From: FEN-1297 sp963843605
Lineage (GTDB): Bacteria > Bacteroidota > Ignavibacteria > Ignavibacteriales > Ignavibacteriaceae
Assembly (NCBI GenBank): GCA_963843605.1
Contig: CAWJLA010000010.1
Span: 434,001 to 498,000 of the forward strand
Direction: 5' to 3'
DNA length: 64,000 nucleotides
Part shown: positions 8,734-18,291 of the stretch, piece by piece
Numbering within the stretch: position 1 is the stretch's first letter
Layout of the letters: each line of letters begins with the position of its first letter
Notes under the pieces: generated by a model
Told to the model about the DNA's origin: nothing
The model's input: only the letters and a program-made list of their open reading frames with translations
The model's database searches: none
Made by a program: the position numbers and the translations under genes

Positions 8734-10245
8734 ATGAAAAGTTGGCAACTAGTTCTTAAGAGTATCGGCTTAATCACCTTATTAATTCTCATATCGCATC
8801 AAGATAGTTTTGCGCAAAAATATATTGATGTCGCTCCGGGATTTTCATCTTTAAATGATTCAATTGCAAATCACACCGATCCAAACACAATTTTCAGATT
8901 ACAAAGAGGTGACGGCGCCATATACCTTTTAAATGGTACAATTTCTAATAAAGAACCTCTGGTTATTATTGCGGCAGACGGACCGGGCGCCAGACCGCAA
9001 ATTATACCGGGCATTGGCACCGGGGGCGTGTCCAGTATTCCTTTCAGAGCTAAAGGAAATCTTACCTTGAAGGGAGTTTATGTATCGGCTAAGGATGAAG
9101 GCGGGGCATATTTATCCCAGATCATCAGAGAATCGGCGGACAGCGTAAGATTGGATTTTGAAGATTGCTTCTTTGAAAACTCATCGCAGTCGTTTATTAG
9201 AACAGACAATATAATGTCGAAAATCTATCTTCATAACTGCACAATCAGAAATTGCGCTTCCGATTATGCAAACGGAAGAGGAATTGATGATAGAGGAGTT
9301 GATATGGATACTCTCGTCGTTGAGAATTGCACTATCTATAATATATCTTCGCGATTTCTGCGTGACGGCGGCGGCGTTTTGAACTATGCTAATATTAATC
9401 ATAATACTTTCGTTAATAACGGTCTCCAGGTAATGCAGTTCGGTGAATGCCCGAAAGTTATTTTCACGAATAATATTGTTTATAACTGCGGATTTATCGG
9501 ATACGGTCAATCAGGAACCGGTTCCGGGTTGTTGCAGCTGGAACCGCTTACTTCAAGTGTATACGACGGTATAACTCAATCGGTAGAAGTTAATCATAAT
9601 AATTTTGTGCTTGATCCGAACTATTTAACTTATTATGCGGATACTGTTTTAGCTGTGCCGAAGTATGATCCGAATATGCAGGCCGCGGTAAAAGCTTCAA
9701 CATTCGATACAACAAATATATCGGAACTGGTTACGTTTACAAAAGCCACTCCATCTGTAGCTGAACTTATTACGGCATACTGGAATGACCCGGCTTTATC
9801 ATCAAGTACAACCGCAGTCGGATTGCGTGTGGACAGCACATACGATTTCTCTTATCCGACAACTGCCGTATCATATACTGCCGGAAGTGACGGTAAACCT
9901 CTCGGATCATTAACCTGGTTCGAAAATTCAACCGCGGTTCAGAAAGATAACAGTGTTAAAATGCCTGATAATTTTTCATTATATCAGAATTATCCGAATC
10001 CTTTTAACCCGACCACAAGTATTAAATATCAGATTGCGAAAGAGTCCAATGTTAACTTAACGGTGTTTAATTCGTTGGGACAAGTTGTTAAAACTTTAGT
10101 AAACACAAGACAGTCAGCCGGTGCTTATTCTGTTACCTGGGATGGTACAAATCAATCGGGTTGGAAGTTGTCGAGCGGCATTTACTTCTATAAATTAAAC
10201 GCGGGCAATTTTGTAAACGTTAAAAAAATGATCATGCTGAAATAA
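8734..10245 (+). CDS. Secreted right-handed beta-helix protein with T9SS sorting domain
   Basis: Surface or secreted protein of 503 residues, resembling the beta-helix proteins found in Bacteroidetes polysaccharide loci (pectate-lyase-like fold). The start at 8734 is chosen because GGAGG lies at 8724-8728 and a signal peptide follows at once (about residues 1-28, ending 'SFAQ'). An ATG 57 bases upstream overlaps the previous stop but adds non-signal sequence. Rung-like repeats run from about residue 70 to 270 ('LHNCTIRNC', 'VVENCTIYNISS', 'INHNTFVNNGL', 'FTNNIVYNCGF'). The sorting domain starts near residue 417 with 'NYPNPFNPTTSIKY'. It could be a lyase, a hydrolase or a glycan-binding protein; no catalytic residue can be assigned from sequence. 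Confidence 0.82.
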   Translation: MKSWQLVLKSIGLITLLILISHQDSFAQKYIDVAPGFSSLNDSIANHTDPNTIFRLQRGDGAIYLLNGTISNKEPLVIIAADGPGARPQIIPGIGTGGVSSIPFRAKGNLTLKGVYVSAKDEGGAYLSQIIRESADSVRLDFEDCFFENSSQSFIRTDNIMSKIYLHNCTIRNCASDYANGRGIDDRGVDMDTLVVENCTIYNISSRFLRDGGGVLNYANINHNTFVNNGLQVMQFGECPKVIFTNNIVYNCGFIGYGQSGTGSGLLQLEPLTSSVYDGITQSVEVNHNNFVLDPNYLTYYADTVLAVPKYDPNMQAAVKASTFDTTNISELVTFTKATPSVAELITAYWNDPALSSSTTAVGLRVDSTYDFSYPTTAVSYTAGSDGKPLGSLTWFENSTAVQKDNSVKMPDNFSLYQNYPNPFNPTTSIKYQIAKESNVNLTVFNSLGQVVKTLVNTRQSAGAYSVTWDGTNQSGWKLSSGIYFYKLNAGNFVNVKKMIMLK

Positions 10246-10264
10246 TTCCAATTGCCAGCAACTT

Positions 10265-10290
10265 TTGCCCGCGACTTTAGTCGCGGGCAA
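10265..10290. repeat. 26-base near-perfect hairpin (12-bp arms) after the beta-helix gene
   Basis: TTGCCCGCGACT, a TT loop, then AGTCGCGGGCAA. The arms match at all 12 positions. It lies 20 bases after the stop of the beta-helix gene. There is no U-run after it (TAAATTATAT follows), so it may be a dispersed REP-like repeat or an RNA-stabilising hairpin as much as a terminator. Confidence 0.55.
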
Positions 10291-10374
10291 TAAATTATAT
10301 ATTTCTGAGGAGCTTGATAATTATAATCCGTTTTGTGTTATTTAAGAAGATGATATCGGAAGGAGAGAGTAAAA

Positions 10375-11538
10375 TTGGCCGGTGAAATAAAATTTAACAG
10401 TAATTCATCTTTGTACGAGCAGGTAGCTAAGGACATTAAAAGAAAAGTAAAGGAAGGTATCCTTAAGCCGGGTGATAATGTTGGTTCACACAGCGAATTG
10501 TGCAAGCTGTATTCCGTTAGCGTTATTACTATAAAAGCAGCTCTTGCCAGCCTGATAAACGAAGGAATTTTATTTACCAGGGTCGGATTAGGAACGTATG
10601 TCTCAGAATCTCAAAGTGAGGGTTTAAATCTTTCCAGACATAAAACGATCGGACTCGTATTGCGGGATCTTAAGCATCAATATTTTTCATTAATCGTGAA
10701 CGGTATTGAAGAAAGAGCCTACGAACTGGGATTTAATATCTTGTTATCAAGCTCCTCAAATAAAATTGAAAAGGAAGAAAGCCAGATAAGTCATTTCAGA
10801 AAACTGGGTGTCGACGGGCTCATCATCGCGTCGCTTGCTTTGGATTATAAAGCCACAAATTATATTAAGCAGCTGCACGAAGAAAATTTTCCTTACATTA
10901 TGGTTTCATATATACATGATCCGGATTATTGGTATGTCGGCTCCGACCAGGAACTAGGCGGTTTTATGGCAACCGAACATCTTATAAAAATGGGATATAA
11001 AAATATCGGGTACGTTCACGTCGCAAAAAATAATCTATTAAGTGAAATCAGAAAAAACGGATATTACCGCGCGTTAACAGAATACAACATTCCTTTTGAC
11101 TCAAAAAATATTTTTACTCTGGATACCGGGAAAATTGAATACGGGTCCGACAGATTTAAACTCGGTTATGAATTCGGAAGACAAATAAAGTCTTTGGATA
11201 AAATCCCGGACGCATTATTCTTTTATAGCGACTTGACTGCCCTAGGTTTCGAGCAGGCTGTAGTTGAGGAGGGGATTAACATACCGGATGATATCGCGAT
11301 TGTCGGATTTGACGATATAATAATTTCAAAATTCGCTTCGGTGCCGTTAACAACCATACACCAGCCTACCGACCTGATCGGCCGGATGGCCGTGGATATA
11401 ATTCAGAAAAGAATGGATAACAGCGGGATAGGCAACAGAACAGTGCTCAAGCCGTCCCTTGTTATTCGCGATTCATGCGGGGCAAAGAAAAAAGATTCCT
11501 TAAACCTTTTATCATCGGATTCAAAAGAATCAGAATAA
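10375..11538 (+). CDS. GntR/LacI-type transcriptional regulator (AraR-like)
   Basis: Likely the ligand-responsive regulator of the surrounding locus. Residues about 8-78 form a GntR-type winged helix ('LYEQVAKDIKRKVKEGILKP', 'ELCKLYSVSVITIKAALASL'). Residues about 85-370 form a LacI/GalR-type sugar-binding domain ('KTIGLVLRDLKHQYFSLIVN', 'AIVGFDDIIISKFASVPLTT'). This arrangement is that of AraR of Bacillus subtilis, a repressor released by its sugar. The TTG start at 10375 is supported by AAGGAG ten bases upstream and by the domain beginning right after it. Family members bind palindromes; candidates here are 5720-5731 and 8691-8708. The effector is not known; a uronic acid or hexosamine product would fit the neighbours. 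Confidence 0.88.
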   Translation: MAGEIKFNSNSSLYEQVAKDIKRKVKEGILKPGDNVGSHSELCKLYSVSVITIKAALASLINEGILFTRVGLGTYVSESQSEGLNLSRHKTIGLVLRDLKHQYFSLIVNGIEERAYELGFNILLSSSSNKIEKEESQISHFRKLGVDGLIIASLALDYKATNYIKQLHEENFPYIMVSYIHDPDYWYVGSDQELGGFMATEHLIKMGYKNIGYVHVAKNNLLSEIRKNGYYRALTEYNIPFDSKNIFTLDTGKIEYGSDRFKLGYEFGRQIKSLDKIPDALFFYSDLTALGFEQAVVEEGINIPDDIAIVGFDDIIISKFASVPLTTIHQPTDLIGRMAVDIIQKRMDNSGIGNRTVLKPSLVIRDSCGAKKKDSLNLLSSDSKESE

Positions 11539-11571
11539 AAACTCTAAATTAAAAATTTTAACAGGCTAATA

Positions 11572-13359
11572 ATGCTTTATCCGGTACAAAATGCTTTTCG
11601 TAACATAATAGATCTATCCGGTCTATGGAAATTTAAGATCGATCCTCACAAAAAGGGGGAGAAAGAAAAATGGTTTAAAGGCTTTAATTCCAAATTGGAC
11701 ATCGCGGTTCCGGGCAGCTGGAATGAACAACTTGAGGAAGCCGGTTTGCTTCATTATACCGGATCGGCCTGGTATTCGAAAAAATTCTTTGTACCCTCAG
11801 AAGCAATATCGAAAAGAACTTTGGTTAGGATTGGTTCGGCTGATTATAATTCCAAGGTCTGGATAAACGGTAATTTTGCAGGTGAAAACAAACTGGGTTT
11901 TCTTCCTTTTGAATTTGACGTTACAGAACTCCTCAGCCCGGGAGAGGAAGCCGAAATTGTTATGGTTGTTAATAACGAGCTAAGCGACGAAACTCTGCCG
12001 CAGGGCATCAGCGCTTCTCATTATCTGAATGAAAACAGATTAAGAGAAGAGACGAATCCGCCGTCTAGATTTGATTTTTCTCCCTTCGGCGGTATTCACA
12101 GACCGGTTAAATTATTAACGGTGCCTTTTCAATATTTGAATAAAATTAAAATTGATACAAGAGTAACCGGTGCAAAAAAAGGTTTGCTGAAAATTACCGT
12201 TGAGACGGCGGAAGTAGACGAAGGTGAAATTTTATTTTCCCTGAACAATGGAAAGAAAGAATTATCGCAAACATCTCTTATAAAGAAAAACATTTGCAGC
12301 GCAAAAATTGAAGTTAATAATTGCAATTTGTGGAGCCCGGAAGATCCGTACCTCTATGAATTGAAATTACAATTAATAGTTAACGGATCTCTAACCGATG
12401 AGTACAAGACACATGTAGGAATCAGGGAAATTAAAATTACAGGAAACAAACTTTTAATAAATAACAAAGTAACCTACCTGAAAGGTTTCGGAAAGCATGA
12501 GGATTTTTCAACCATCGGCAAAGGTTTGTTCCTTCCGCTAGTTGTTAGAGATTTTGAATTAATTAAGTGGATCAATGCCAACTCGTTCAGAACCTCTCAC
12601 TATCCGTATTCCGAAGAAATAATGTCCTATGCAGATAAAAAAGGAATACTAATAATAGACGAAGTACCGGCGGTAAGCCTCGATATCCGTTATGTAAATG
12701 AAAATACAAAAAATAATCATAAGGAATTTATAAAAAGGCTTATCGAACGCGATTATAATCATCCTTCCGTGATAATGTGGGCGGTAGGCAACGAGCCTAA
12801 TCTGGTGGGTGCTGAGGAATATTATAACGGTTCCGGGAAAAAATACTGGAAAGATATTTTTAACTATACGAGAAAATTAGATCAGATCCGTCCTTTGACT
12901 GTGCCGAATTGTACCAGAGCCGGTATTAATGATCCGGTACTGGAATTCTGCGATGTTATCTCGCTTAACAGGTATTACGGCTGGTACGAATATCCCGGCA
13001 ACCTTGAATGCGCTTCGAATGTTTTAAGCAATGAGATGGATGCGATATATAAAAAACACAGGAAACCTGTTCTGCTTACCGAGTTCGGTGCGGATACTTT
13101 AAAAGGTTCTCATTCAACTTCTGTTCAAATGTTCACCGAGGAATATCAGGCAAAACTCCTAGAAATGTACATAAACGTGATCAGATCAAAATCTTATACC
13201 ATCGGGGAACAGTTGTGGAATTTTGCCGACTTCAGAACTCCTCAGCATTTCAGAAGAGTTGTACTGAATCTTAAAGGGATTTTCACGAGAGATCGAGAGC
13301 CCAAACTAGCTGCTTTCAGATTAAAGGAACTATGGTCAAAAAAAATTAAGTCAAAGTAG
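11572..13359 (+). CDS. uidA: Beta-glucuronidase (glycoside hydrolase family 2)
   Basis: Removes terminal beta-D-glucuronic acid from oligosaccharides or glucuronides. The 595-residue protein aligns along its length with E. coli GUS: sugar-binding domain, immunoglobulin-like domain, then TIM barrel. The acid/base Glu is in 'VGNEP' (residue 408) and the nucleophile in 'LLTEFGADTLKG' (Glu504). The ending 'GEQLWNFADF...LKGIFTRDREPK' is diagnostic. The N-x-K motif that recognises the glucuronate carboxylate is present as Asn566/Lys568, so specificity for a uronic acid is well supported. There is no signal peptide, so it acts in the cytoplasm on imported substrate. It lies 33 bases after the regulator gene and 41 before the symporter, in one likely operon. 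Confidence 0.93.
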   Translation: MLYPVQNAFRNIIDLSGLWKFKIDPHKKGEKEKWFKGFNSKLDIAVPGSWNEQLEEAGLLHYTGSAWYSKKFFVPSEAISKRTLVRIGSADYNSKVWINGNFAGENKLGFLPFEFDVTELLSPGEEAEIVMVVNNELSDETLPQGISASHYLNENRLREETNPPSRFDFSPFGGIHRPVKLLTVPFQYLNKIKIDTRVTGAKKGLLKITVETAEVDEGEILFSLNNGKKELSQTSLIKKNICSAKIEVNNCNLWSPEDPYLYELKLQLIVNGSLTDEYKTHVGIREIKITGNKLLINNKVTYLKGFGKHEDFSTIGKGLFLPLVVRDFELIKWINANSFRTSHYPYSEEIMSYADKKGILIIDEVPAVSLDIRYVNENTKNNHKEFIKRLIERDYNHPSVIMWAVGNEPNLVGAEEYYNGSGKKYWKDIFNYTRKLDQIRPLTVPNCTRAGINDPVLEFCDVISLNRYYGWYEYPGNLECASNVLSNEMDAIYKKHRKPVLLTEFGADTLKGSHSTSVQMFTEEYQAKLLEMYINVIRSKSYTIGEQLWNFADFRTPQHFRRVVLNLKGIFTRDREPKLAAFRLKELWSKKIKSK

Positions 13360-13400
13360 ACTAAAATCGGAATTTAAAAGAAAGTTCAAAAATACCGCCT

Positions 13401-15101
13401 ATGATTCTGGGACTGGCGCCGTTAGATATTATAGTTATAGTTGTTTACGTTGCGCTCATTATTTATATGGGGTGGCGGACAAAAAACAAAGTTAAAAACT
13501 CCGGCGATTATTTTATGGGAGGCAGAAAAGCCGGTAAGATAATGATGATCGCCAACGGATTCGGCGGGGCTACACATACCGATCAGGCTATAGGAGTGGC
13601 CGGCGCGACTTATGAAATAGGGCTCGGAGGCATCTGGTATCAGTGGATGTATTTGTTCGTTACTCCATTTTTCTGGCTGCTGGGGCCTGTCTACAGAAGA
13701 GTTAGGTATGTAACGACTAGCGATTTCTTCGAGGAAAGATACGGCGTAAAACACGGGGTTGCATATTCGATTATGGGACTGCTTTATTACGTTATGGATA
13801 CGGGCTTAATCTTAAAAGGAACCGGTACAGCAATAGAAGCCGTAACGCACGGCGCAGTTTCATCAGCCGAGATAATCATCTTTATAACCGTATTTTTTCT
13901 GCTTTACAGTGTAGTCGGAGGACTGGCATCTGCACTTGTTGTTAACCTGATACAGGGATTTTTTATTTTGATCTTATCCTTTCTTCTTATTCCTTTTGCT
14001 TTAAGTGCGGGTGGTGGAATACATGCAATCAAAGCCCATCTGCCATCATATATGTTCAGTTTTGTTGCTCCGAAAGAAGCTACATTATTTTTTATAATCA
14101 TGGTGGTAATAAACGGATTAATCGGGGTTGTCGTTCAGCCGCATCAGATGGCTCTCGGCGGGGCGGGAAAGTCAGAGAAGAGCTGCCGGACCGGATGGAC
14201 GTACGGTACATTCACAAAAAGAATTGCCACACTCGGCTGGGCATTTGTAGGCGTTCTTGCCGCGGCTTTATATCCCGGACTGCCTGCCGCTCACAGGGAA
14301 AGTGCTTTCGGATTAATGGTTGTTAATCTTCTGCCTTCAGGTTTACTCGGTTTAATGGTTGCCGCGATGATAGCCGCTATTTTAGCGGTCCTACATAATT
14401 ACATGGTCGGCGGCTCGGCTATCATTACAAGAAATTTATATAAAAGATTTCTCGCACCCGACTTGGAAATAAAGAAAGAGCTTAGAATTGCGCGGCTTTC
14501 GTCAATTCTTCTTGTTACAGGCGGTGTTGTAATTGCGTTGCTGCTGCCTAGCGTTATTGACGGACTTGTAATTGTCTGGCATTTTACCGCATTCTTCGGG
14601 ATTGGATTCTGGATGGCGATTATGTGGAGAAAAGCCAACAGGTACGGTCTTTGGGCAAGCCTGATCGCGACAATCAGCTGTACACTTTATTCCGGTCCGT
14701 ATTTCTCTTTCGGGTTAGGATGGTCAACAGCAGCACAAATAGCTCTCTATTTGCCTGTCGGATTTATAACGATGATTCTGGTTAGTGCGTTTACGAAAAG
14801 CGAACCTGAAGAAAAGCTTCGCAAATTTTATGGCCTTCTGCATACTCCTGTCGGAGAAGAGTATAAGTTGGCGGATGAAGGTATTGACATGGTATTTGAA
14901 GGTGAGTCGGAAGCATGGAACAATAATACCCGGGGTTCACTCGAAGAAAACGGCCATAGCTTAATCCTGGTAGACCTGCTTTCCTTGCACCGGAAATTTA
15001 CATTTAAAAAATATCGCGAAGATATAGTCGGATTTGCCTGGGCTACATTATTTGTCCTTGCAATATTTGCAATAGGCCTATTGGCCGCGGGCATCGGTTA
15101 A
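13401..15101 (+). CDS. Sodium/solute symporter (SSS family)
   Basis: Inner-membrane sodium-coupled carrier, probably for a sugar acid or small oligosaccharide from the locus. The protein has 566 residues and about 13-14 hydrophobic segments. It opens with 'LDIIVIVVYVALIIYMGW' and a family-typical stretch 'SGDYFMGGRKAGKIMMIANG'. A long hydrophilic insert (about residues 470-535) precedes the last membrane segment, as in many FCB homologues. Position between beta-glucuronidase and a secreted hydrolase suggests it brings in the enzyme's substrate or product; the substrate itself is inferred. Confidence 0.85.
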   Translation: MILGLAPLDIIVIVVYVALIIYMGWRTKNKVKNSGDYFMGGRKAGKIMMIANGFGGATHTDQAIGVAGATYEIGLGGIWYQWMYLFVTPFFWLLGPVYRRVRYVTTSDFFEERYGVKHGVAYSIMGLLYYVMDTGLILKGTGTAIEAVTHGAVSSAEIIIFITVFFLLYSVVGGLASALVVNLIQGFFILILSFLLIPFALSAGGGIHAIKAHLPSYMFSFVAPKEATLFFIIMVVINGLIGVVVQPHQMALGGAGKSEKSCRTGWTYGTFTKRIATLGWAFVGVLAAALYPGLPAAHRESAFGLMVVNLLPSGLLGLMVAAMIAAILAVLHNYMVGGSAIITRNLYKRFLAPDLEIKKELRIARLSSILLVTGGVVIALLLPSVIDGLVIVWHFTAFFGIGFWMAIMWRKANRYGLWASLIATISCTLYSGPYFSFGLGWSTAAQIALYLPVGFITMILVSAFTKSEPEEKLRKFYGLLHTPVGEEYKLADEGIDMVFEGESEAWNNNTRGSLEENGHSLILVDLLSLHRKFTFKKYREDIVGFAWATLFVLAIFAIGLLAAGIG

Positions 15102-15184
15102 AAATTATTCTTAAAGTTAATGTCGGTCAAAGACACAATTAAATTTTTTAAAAGACCGAATAAACATTTTCAAACAGGAGCAAT

Positions 15185-16459
15185 ATGAATATGAAGATGT
15201 TCTCAACTAAATTGTCTTTAAAATTATTATTCTCAATAATAATTTTCTTCTCTTTAATAAAATCAACTTCCGCCGCAGCGCCGGATTCTCTTAAAACTGA
15301 AATTATAAACGCTATTAACGACGGTGCAAATTACGCATGCAGCGTACTTCTGGATAAGGACGGTAAATCAAGATGTGATTATAACTGGGTTGAAGGGAAA
15401 TGGCATGCGTACGAAACACCCTGGCATACAGGGCAAATAATTTGGGGGCTTGTAGATGCATATAAAATTACAAAAAATGAAAAGTATTTGAACCGTGCGG
15501 AAAGGGCCGGCAATTGGTGGTGCGGTCTACAAATCAAAGATAATCCCAAATTGAACGGAATGATAAGAGCTATTCATGGTGACGGAATTAATTACATAGT
15601 CTTTGCTACGGTAACCGACGGCACTCCCGGATTATTTGAATTATACAGAACTACGAACATCAGGAAGTATGCGCAGGTACCTACGGAGGCGGGAGAATGG
15701 ATGCTGGAGCATATGTATGTACCTAAGGAAAAAATATTTTATGACCTTGTTGATCCAGTTACCGGAGAAGTACAGAAAACAAACAGTCCTTTCTGGGCCG
15801 GGAAAAAAAATCAGACTTTATATGATGTCGCGCGCCCGAATAATGAGGGCTTCTTATATAAGGACATGTATGAATACACTAAAGACGAAAAATATAAAAA
15901 AACATTTATCGATTTATGCGAAAGTCTTGTCGAAAAGCAGGGTCCGGAAGGTGTTTGGATGGAATTCATGCCTAATGATAAAGAAACAGGTGTATTTCAT
16001 CCGAGGTTCAGTATATGGTATGCCGAATCGCTGATTGAAGGTTACAATTTAACTCATGACAAAAGATATCTGGAAGCTGCTTTGAAGACCGCGAGAGTCT
16101 TTGCGAAAGTGCAAAAGAAAGACGGCACCATTTTTTACAAAAACTATATTAACGGAAAAACCAATCAGAATTCAATCTGCGGTTCTGCAACATCATTTGC
16201 AGGAATTCTTTGGCTAAAATTGATAAAAGCTGGAGTAGGAGATGAATTTAAAGTAAATGTTGAACACTCACTTAATTTTGTCCTGCATAATAGATTCCCG
16301 GCAGATCATCCGGATAAAAATTTGGCCGGCGGATTTTTAGAAACTCGAATGAGATCTAAAAAAGGTCAGATATGGTTTACCGCGCGGGAAGATATTGCGA
16401 CATCATTCGGTTTAAGATTTCTGCACGATTATTACGAATATAAATTCGGCGGAGAATAG
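15185..16459 (+). CDS. Secreted six-hairpin (alpha/alpha barrel) glycosidase-like protein
   Basis: Exported protein of 424 residues with a signal peptide (about residues 1-30, 'LLFSIIIFFSLIKSTSAAA'). The rest is helical with repeated Trp/Tyr-rich segments ('PWHTGQIIWGLVDAYKITKN', 'FSIWYAESLIEGYNLTHDKR', 'ARVFAKVQKKDGTIFYKNYI'), the pattern of (alpha/alpha)6 barrel enzymes such as families GH88/GH105 and related lyases and epimerases. I cannot place it in one family: the GH105 'W.DDLFM' block is absent. Start chosen at the ATG with AGGAG upstream. It is followed only 4 bases later by the beta-helix gene, so the two are likely made together and may act on the same polymer. Confidence 0.72.
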   Translation: MNMKMFSTKLSLKLLFSIIIFFSLIKSTSAAAPDSLKTEIINAINDGANYACSVLLDKDGKSRCDYNWVEGKWHAYETPWHTGQIIWGLVDAYKITKNEKYLNRAERAGNWWCGLQIKDNPKLNGMIRAIHGDGINYIVFATVTDGTPGLFELYRTTNIRKYAQVPTEAGEWMLEHMYVPKEKIFYDLVDPVTGEVQKTNSPFWAGKKNQTLYDVARPNNEGFLYKDMYEYTKDEKYKKTFIDLCESLVEKQGPEGVWMEFMPNDKETGVFHPRFSIWYAESLIEGYNLTHDKRYLEAALKTARVFAKVQKKDGTIFYKNYINGKTNQNSICGSATSFAGILWLKLIKAGVGDEFKVNVEHSLNFVLHNRFPADHPDKNLAGGFLETRMRSKKGQIWFTAREDIATSFGLRFLHDYYEYKFGGE

Positions 16460-16463
16460 CGGT

Positions 16464-18210
16464 ATGAATGTTTCTAAATCGAATTTAAAATTATTTCTAT
16501 ATGCCGCAGTTGTATTGTTAACCGGCTTCTCAGGCAAATCGTTTTCGAAGACAATATTTGTATCAACAAACGGAAGTATTACAAATTCCGGCTTCACAAT
16601 TTCAGACCCGCTGAATTCAATTAATCAGGCGGTTTCAAATGCTTCGGCGGGGGATACAATATTTATATTACCCGGAACCTATAAGGAAATAATTAATATT
16701 GATGATAAAAACGGAAGTCCTGAAAGTTCAATTCATCTCGTAGGTTATACAGTTAAAGGCAATTATCCGGTTATAGACGGAGGCGCGGAAAAACCTCTGC
16801 TCGACGGTACAAACGACTGGATGTACATTCAAAATTCAAGCTGGATAAGTATTTCAAAAATTAAATTTGAAAAACGGCTGGACGTATCCTGTTAAACTTA
16901 TAAACTCCTCTTACATTACTTTCGACAGCTGCGTCTTCTTCGGAGGCAAACGGGTTATAAATGCAGGGGGTGCGTCTACTCATCATATACTTGTTGAAAA
17001 TTGCTACTGGGACCAGGGCGGCAATTACCTTTGGACTCTTGTAAAAGATTCTTCCGGTGTTGATGCCTGGCTCTCAATGCATCATAAAAACACGGCTTAT
17101 TATAACGGTTCATTAATTGACTTCAGCGGAACCGGCGGATCAATTGTAATAAGAGGGAACACTATAATCAACGCCTATAATGCTTTGAGGTGGCGCGGCG
17201 AAAAAGGATATGATTCAAATATTGAGATATATAATAATAGTATTTCGCAGGTGAGAGATAATGATTTTGAACCGGAATACTATACATTCAATTTATTTAT
17301 ATATAATAATGTATCACACAATATTCATAGAACATTGTCTATTGATAACGTTGAAGGCGGTTATATATATTATTTCGGAAATGTAATTACGGCGGATAAT
17401 ACCGAATGGGCAAAAACCGTCTGCACCAGTTTCGGAAAAATATACGGCAGTGAAAGGCAGCTTGATTATCCGCTTTATGTCTTCAACAACAGCTTTTACG
17501 GACCCGAAGCCGCTTATAAAATGGACGACGGTACAGCGGTAAATTTCAAGCATTTTAATAATGCTTATTATTTTACATGGAATCAGAGTTTCATTGTAAA
17601 TAAATGGGAAGCCAGCGATGAGTTTGATTATGATATTTCAAATAAAACGTGGCCGGAAAATATAAGAGAAAACAATCAGGAGCAGCACGGCATTATAGCT
17701 GATATCAAATATACCGATCCTGAAAAAGGAAATTTAAGACTACTTAAAGATAGTCCAGGTGTTGATGCCGGAAAAGTATTAAGCTTTCCGGAGTTCGGCT
17801 GGACAGAAAAATATGAAGGCTTAGCGCCGGACATAGGAGCCTATGAAAACGGGAAAAAAATAGAAGGACCGGCATATCGCTTTAGAATTCCCCCGCATGG
17901 AAAAATAAATTACGAAGAAAAACCGAGGATAGTTAAATATATAACCGAGGGTACTAAAGTTATTCTTTTCTTCTCGGATAAAATTGAAAAATCGTCCGTT
18001 AATATTCAGGGTATTAATTTATTCGACGGAAATAATAAATTAATCATTAAATCCGTTTCGCTTCCTGATGAGTATGAAATGATAATTGAAACTAACCGCA
18101 TTATCGCGGCAAACGAATTATCTATATCGTTCAATGTCTTTCCGAAAGGAGTCAACGGCGAAAACGTAACTTACTGGGCTTCGGCATTAAGAGTGCATAA
18201 TATTAAGTAA
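16464..18210 (+). pseudogene. Secreted parallel beta-helix, lyase-like protein; single frameshift
   Basis: A right-handed beta-helix protein resembling polysaccharide lyases such as PL6 (chondroitinase B/alginate lyase fold), in two overlapping frames (16464-16895 and 16867-18210). The first part holds a signal peptide and the usual N-terminal cap ('INQAVSNASAGDTIFILPGT'). The second holds the rungs ('HILVENCYWDQGG', 'IVIRGNTIINAYNALRWRGE', 'NIEIYNNSISQV') and a C-terminal beta-domain. Removing one A from the A5 run at 16870-16874 joins them as 'KIKFENGWTYPVKLINSSYI' with no residue lost. So the gene is either freshly mutated or carries a sequence error. If functional it would generate unsaturated uronates for the GH105-like enzyme at 23040. 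Lyase activity is inferred from fold and context, not from identified catalytic residues. Confidence 0.72.
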
Positions 18211-18291
18211 TAGTTTTCTCAGTTTTCAATGGTTAAATAAATTGTGGGTTAATTTTTCAAACTAACTTCGAAAATGAGGTAAATAATTTAA

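Noticed and set aside
16860..16900. Programmed ribosomal frameshift to join the two halves of the beta-helix gene
   Set aside because: No slippery heptamer, stop-codon stimulator or downstream structure; the same single-A lesion occurs in unrelated genes, so an indel or read error is simpler.
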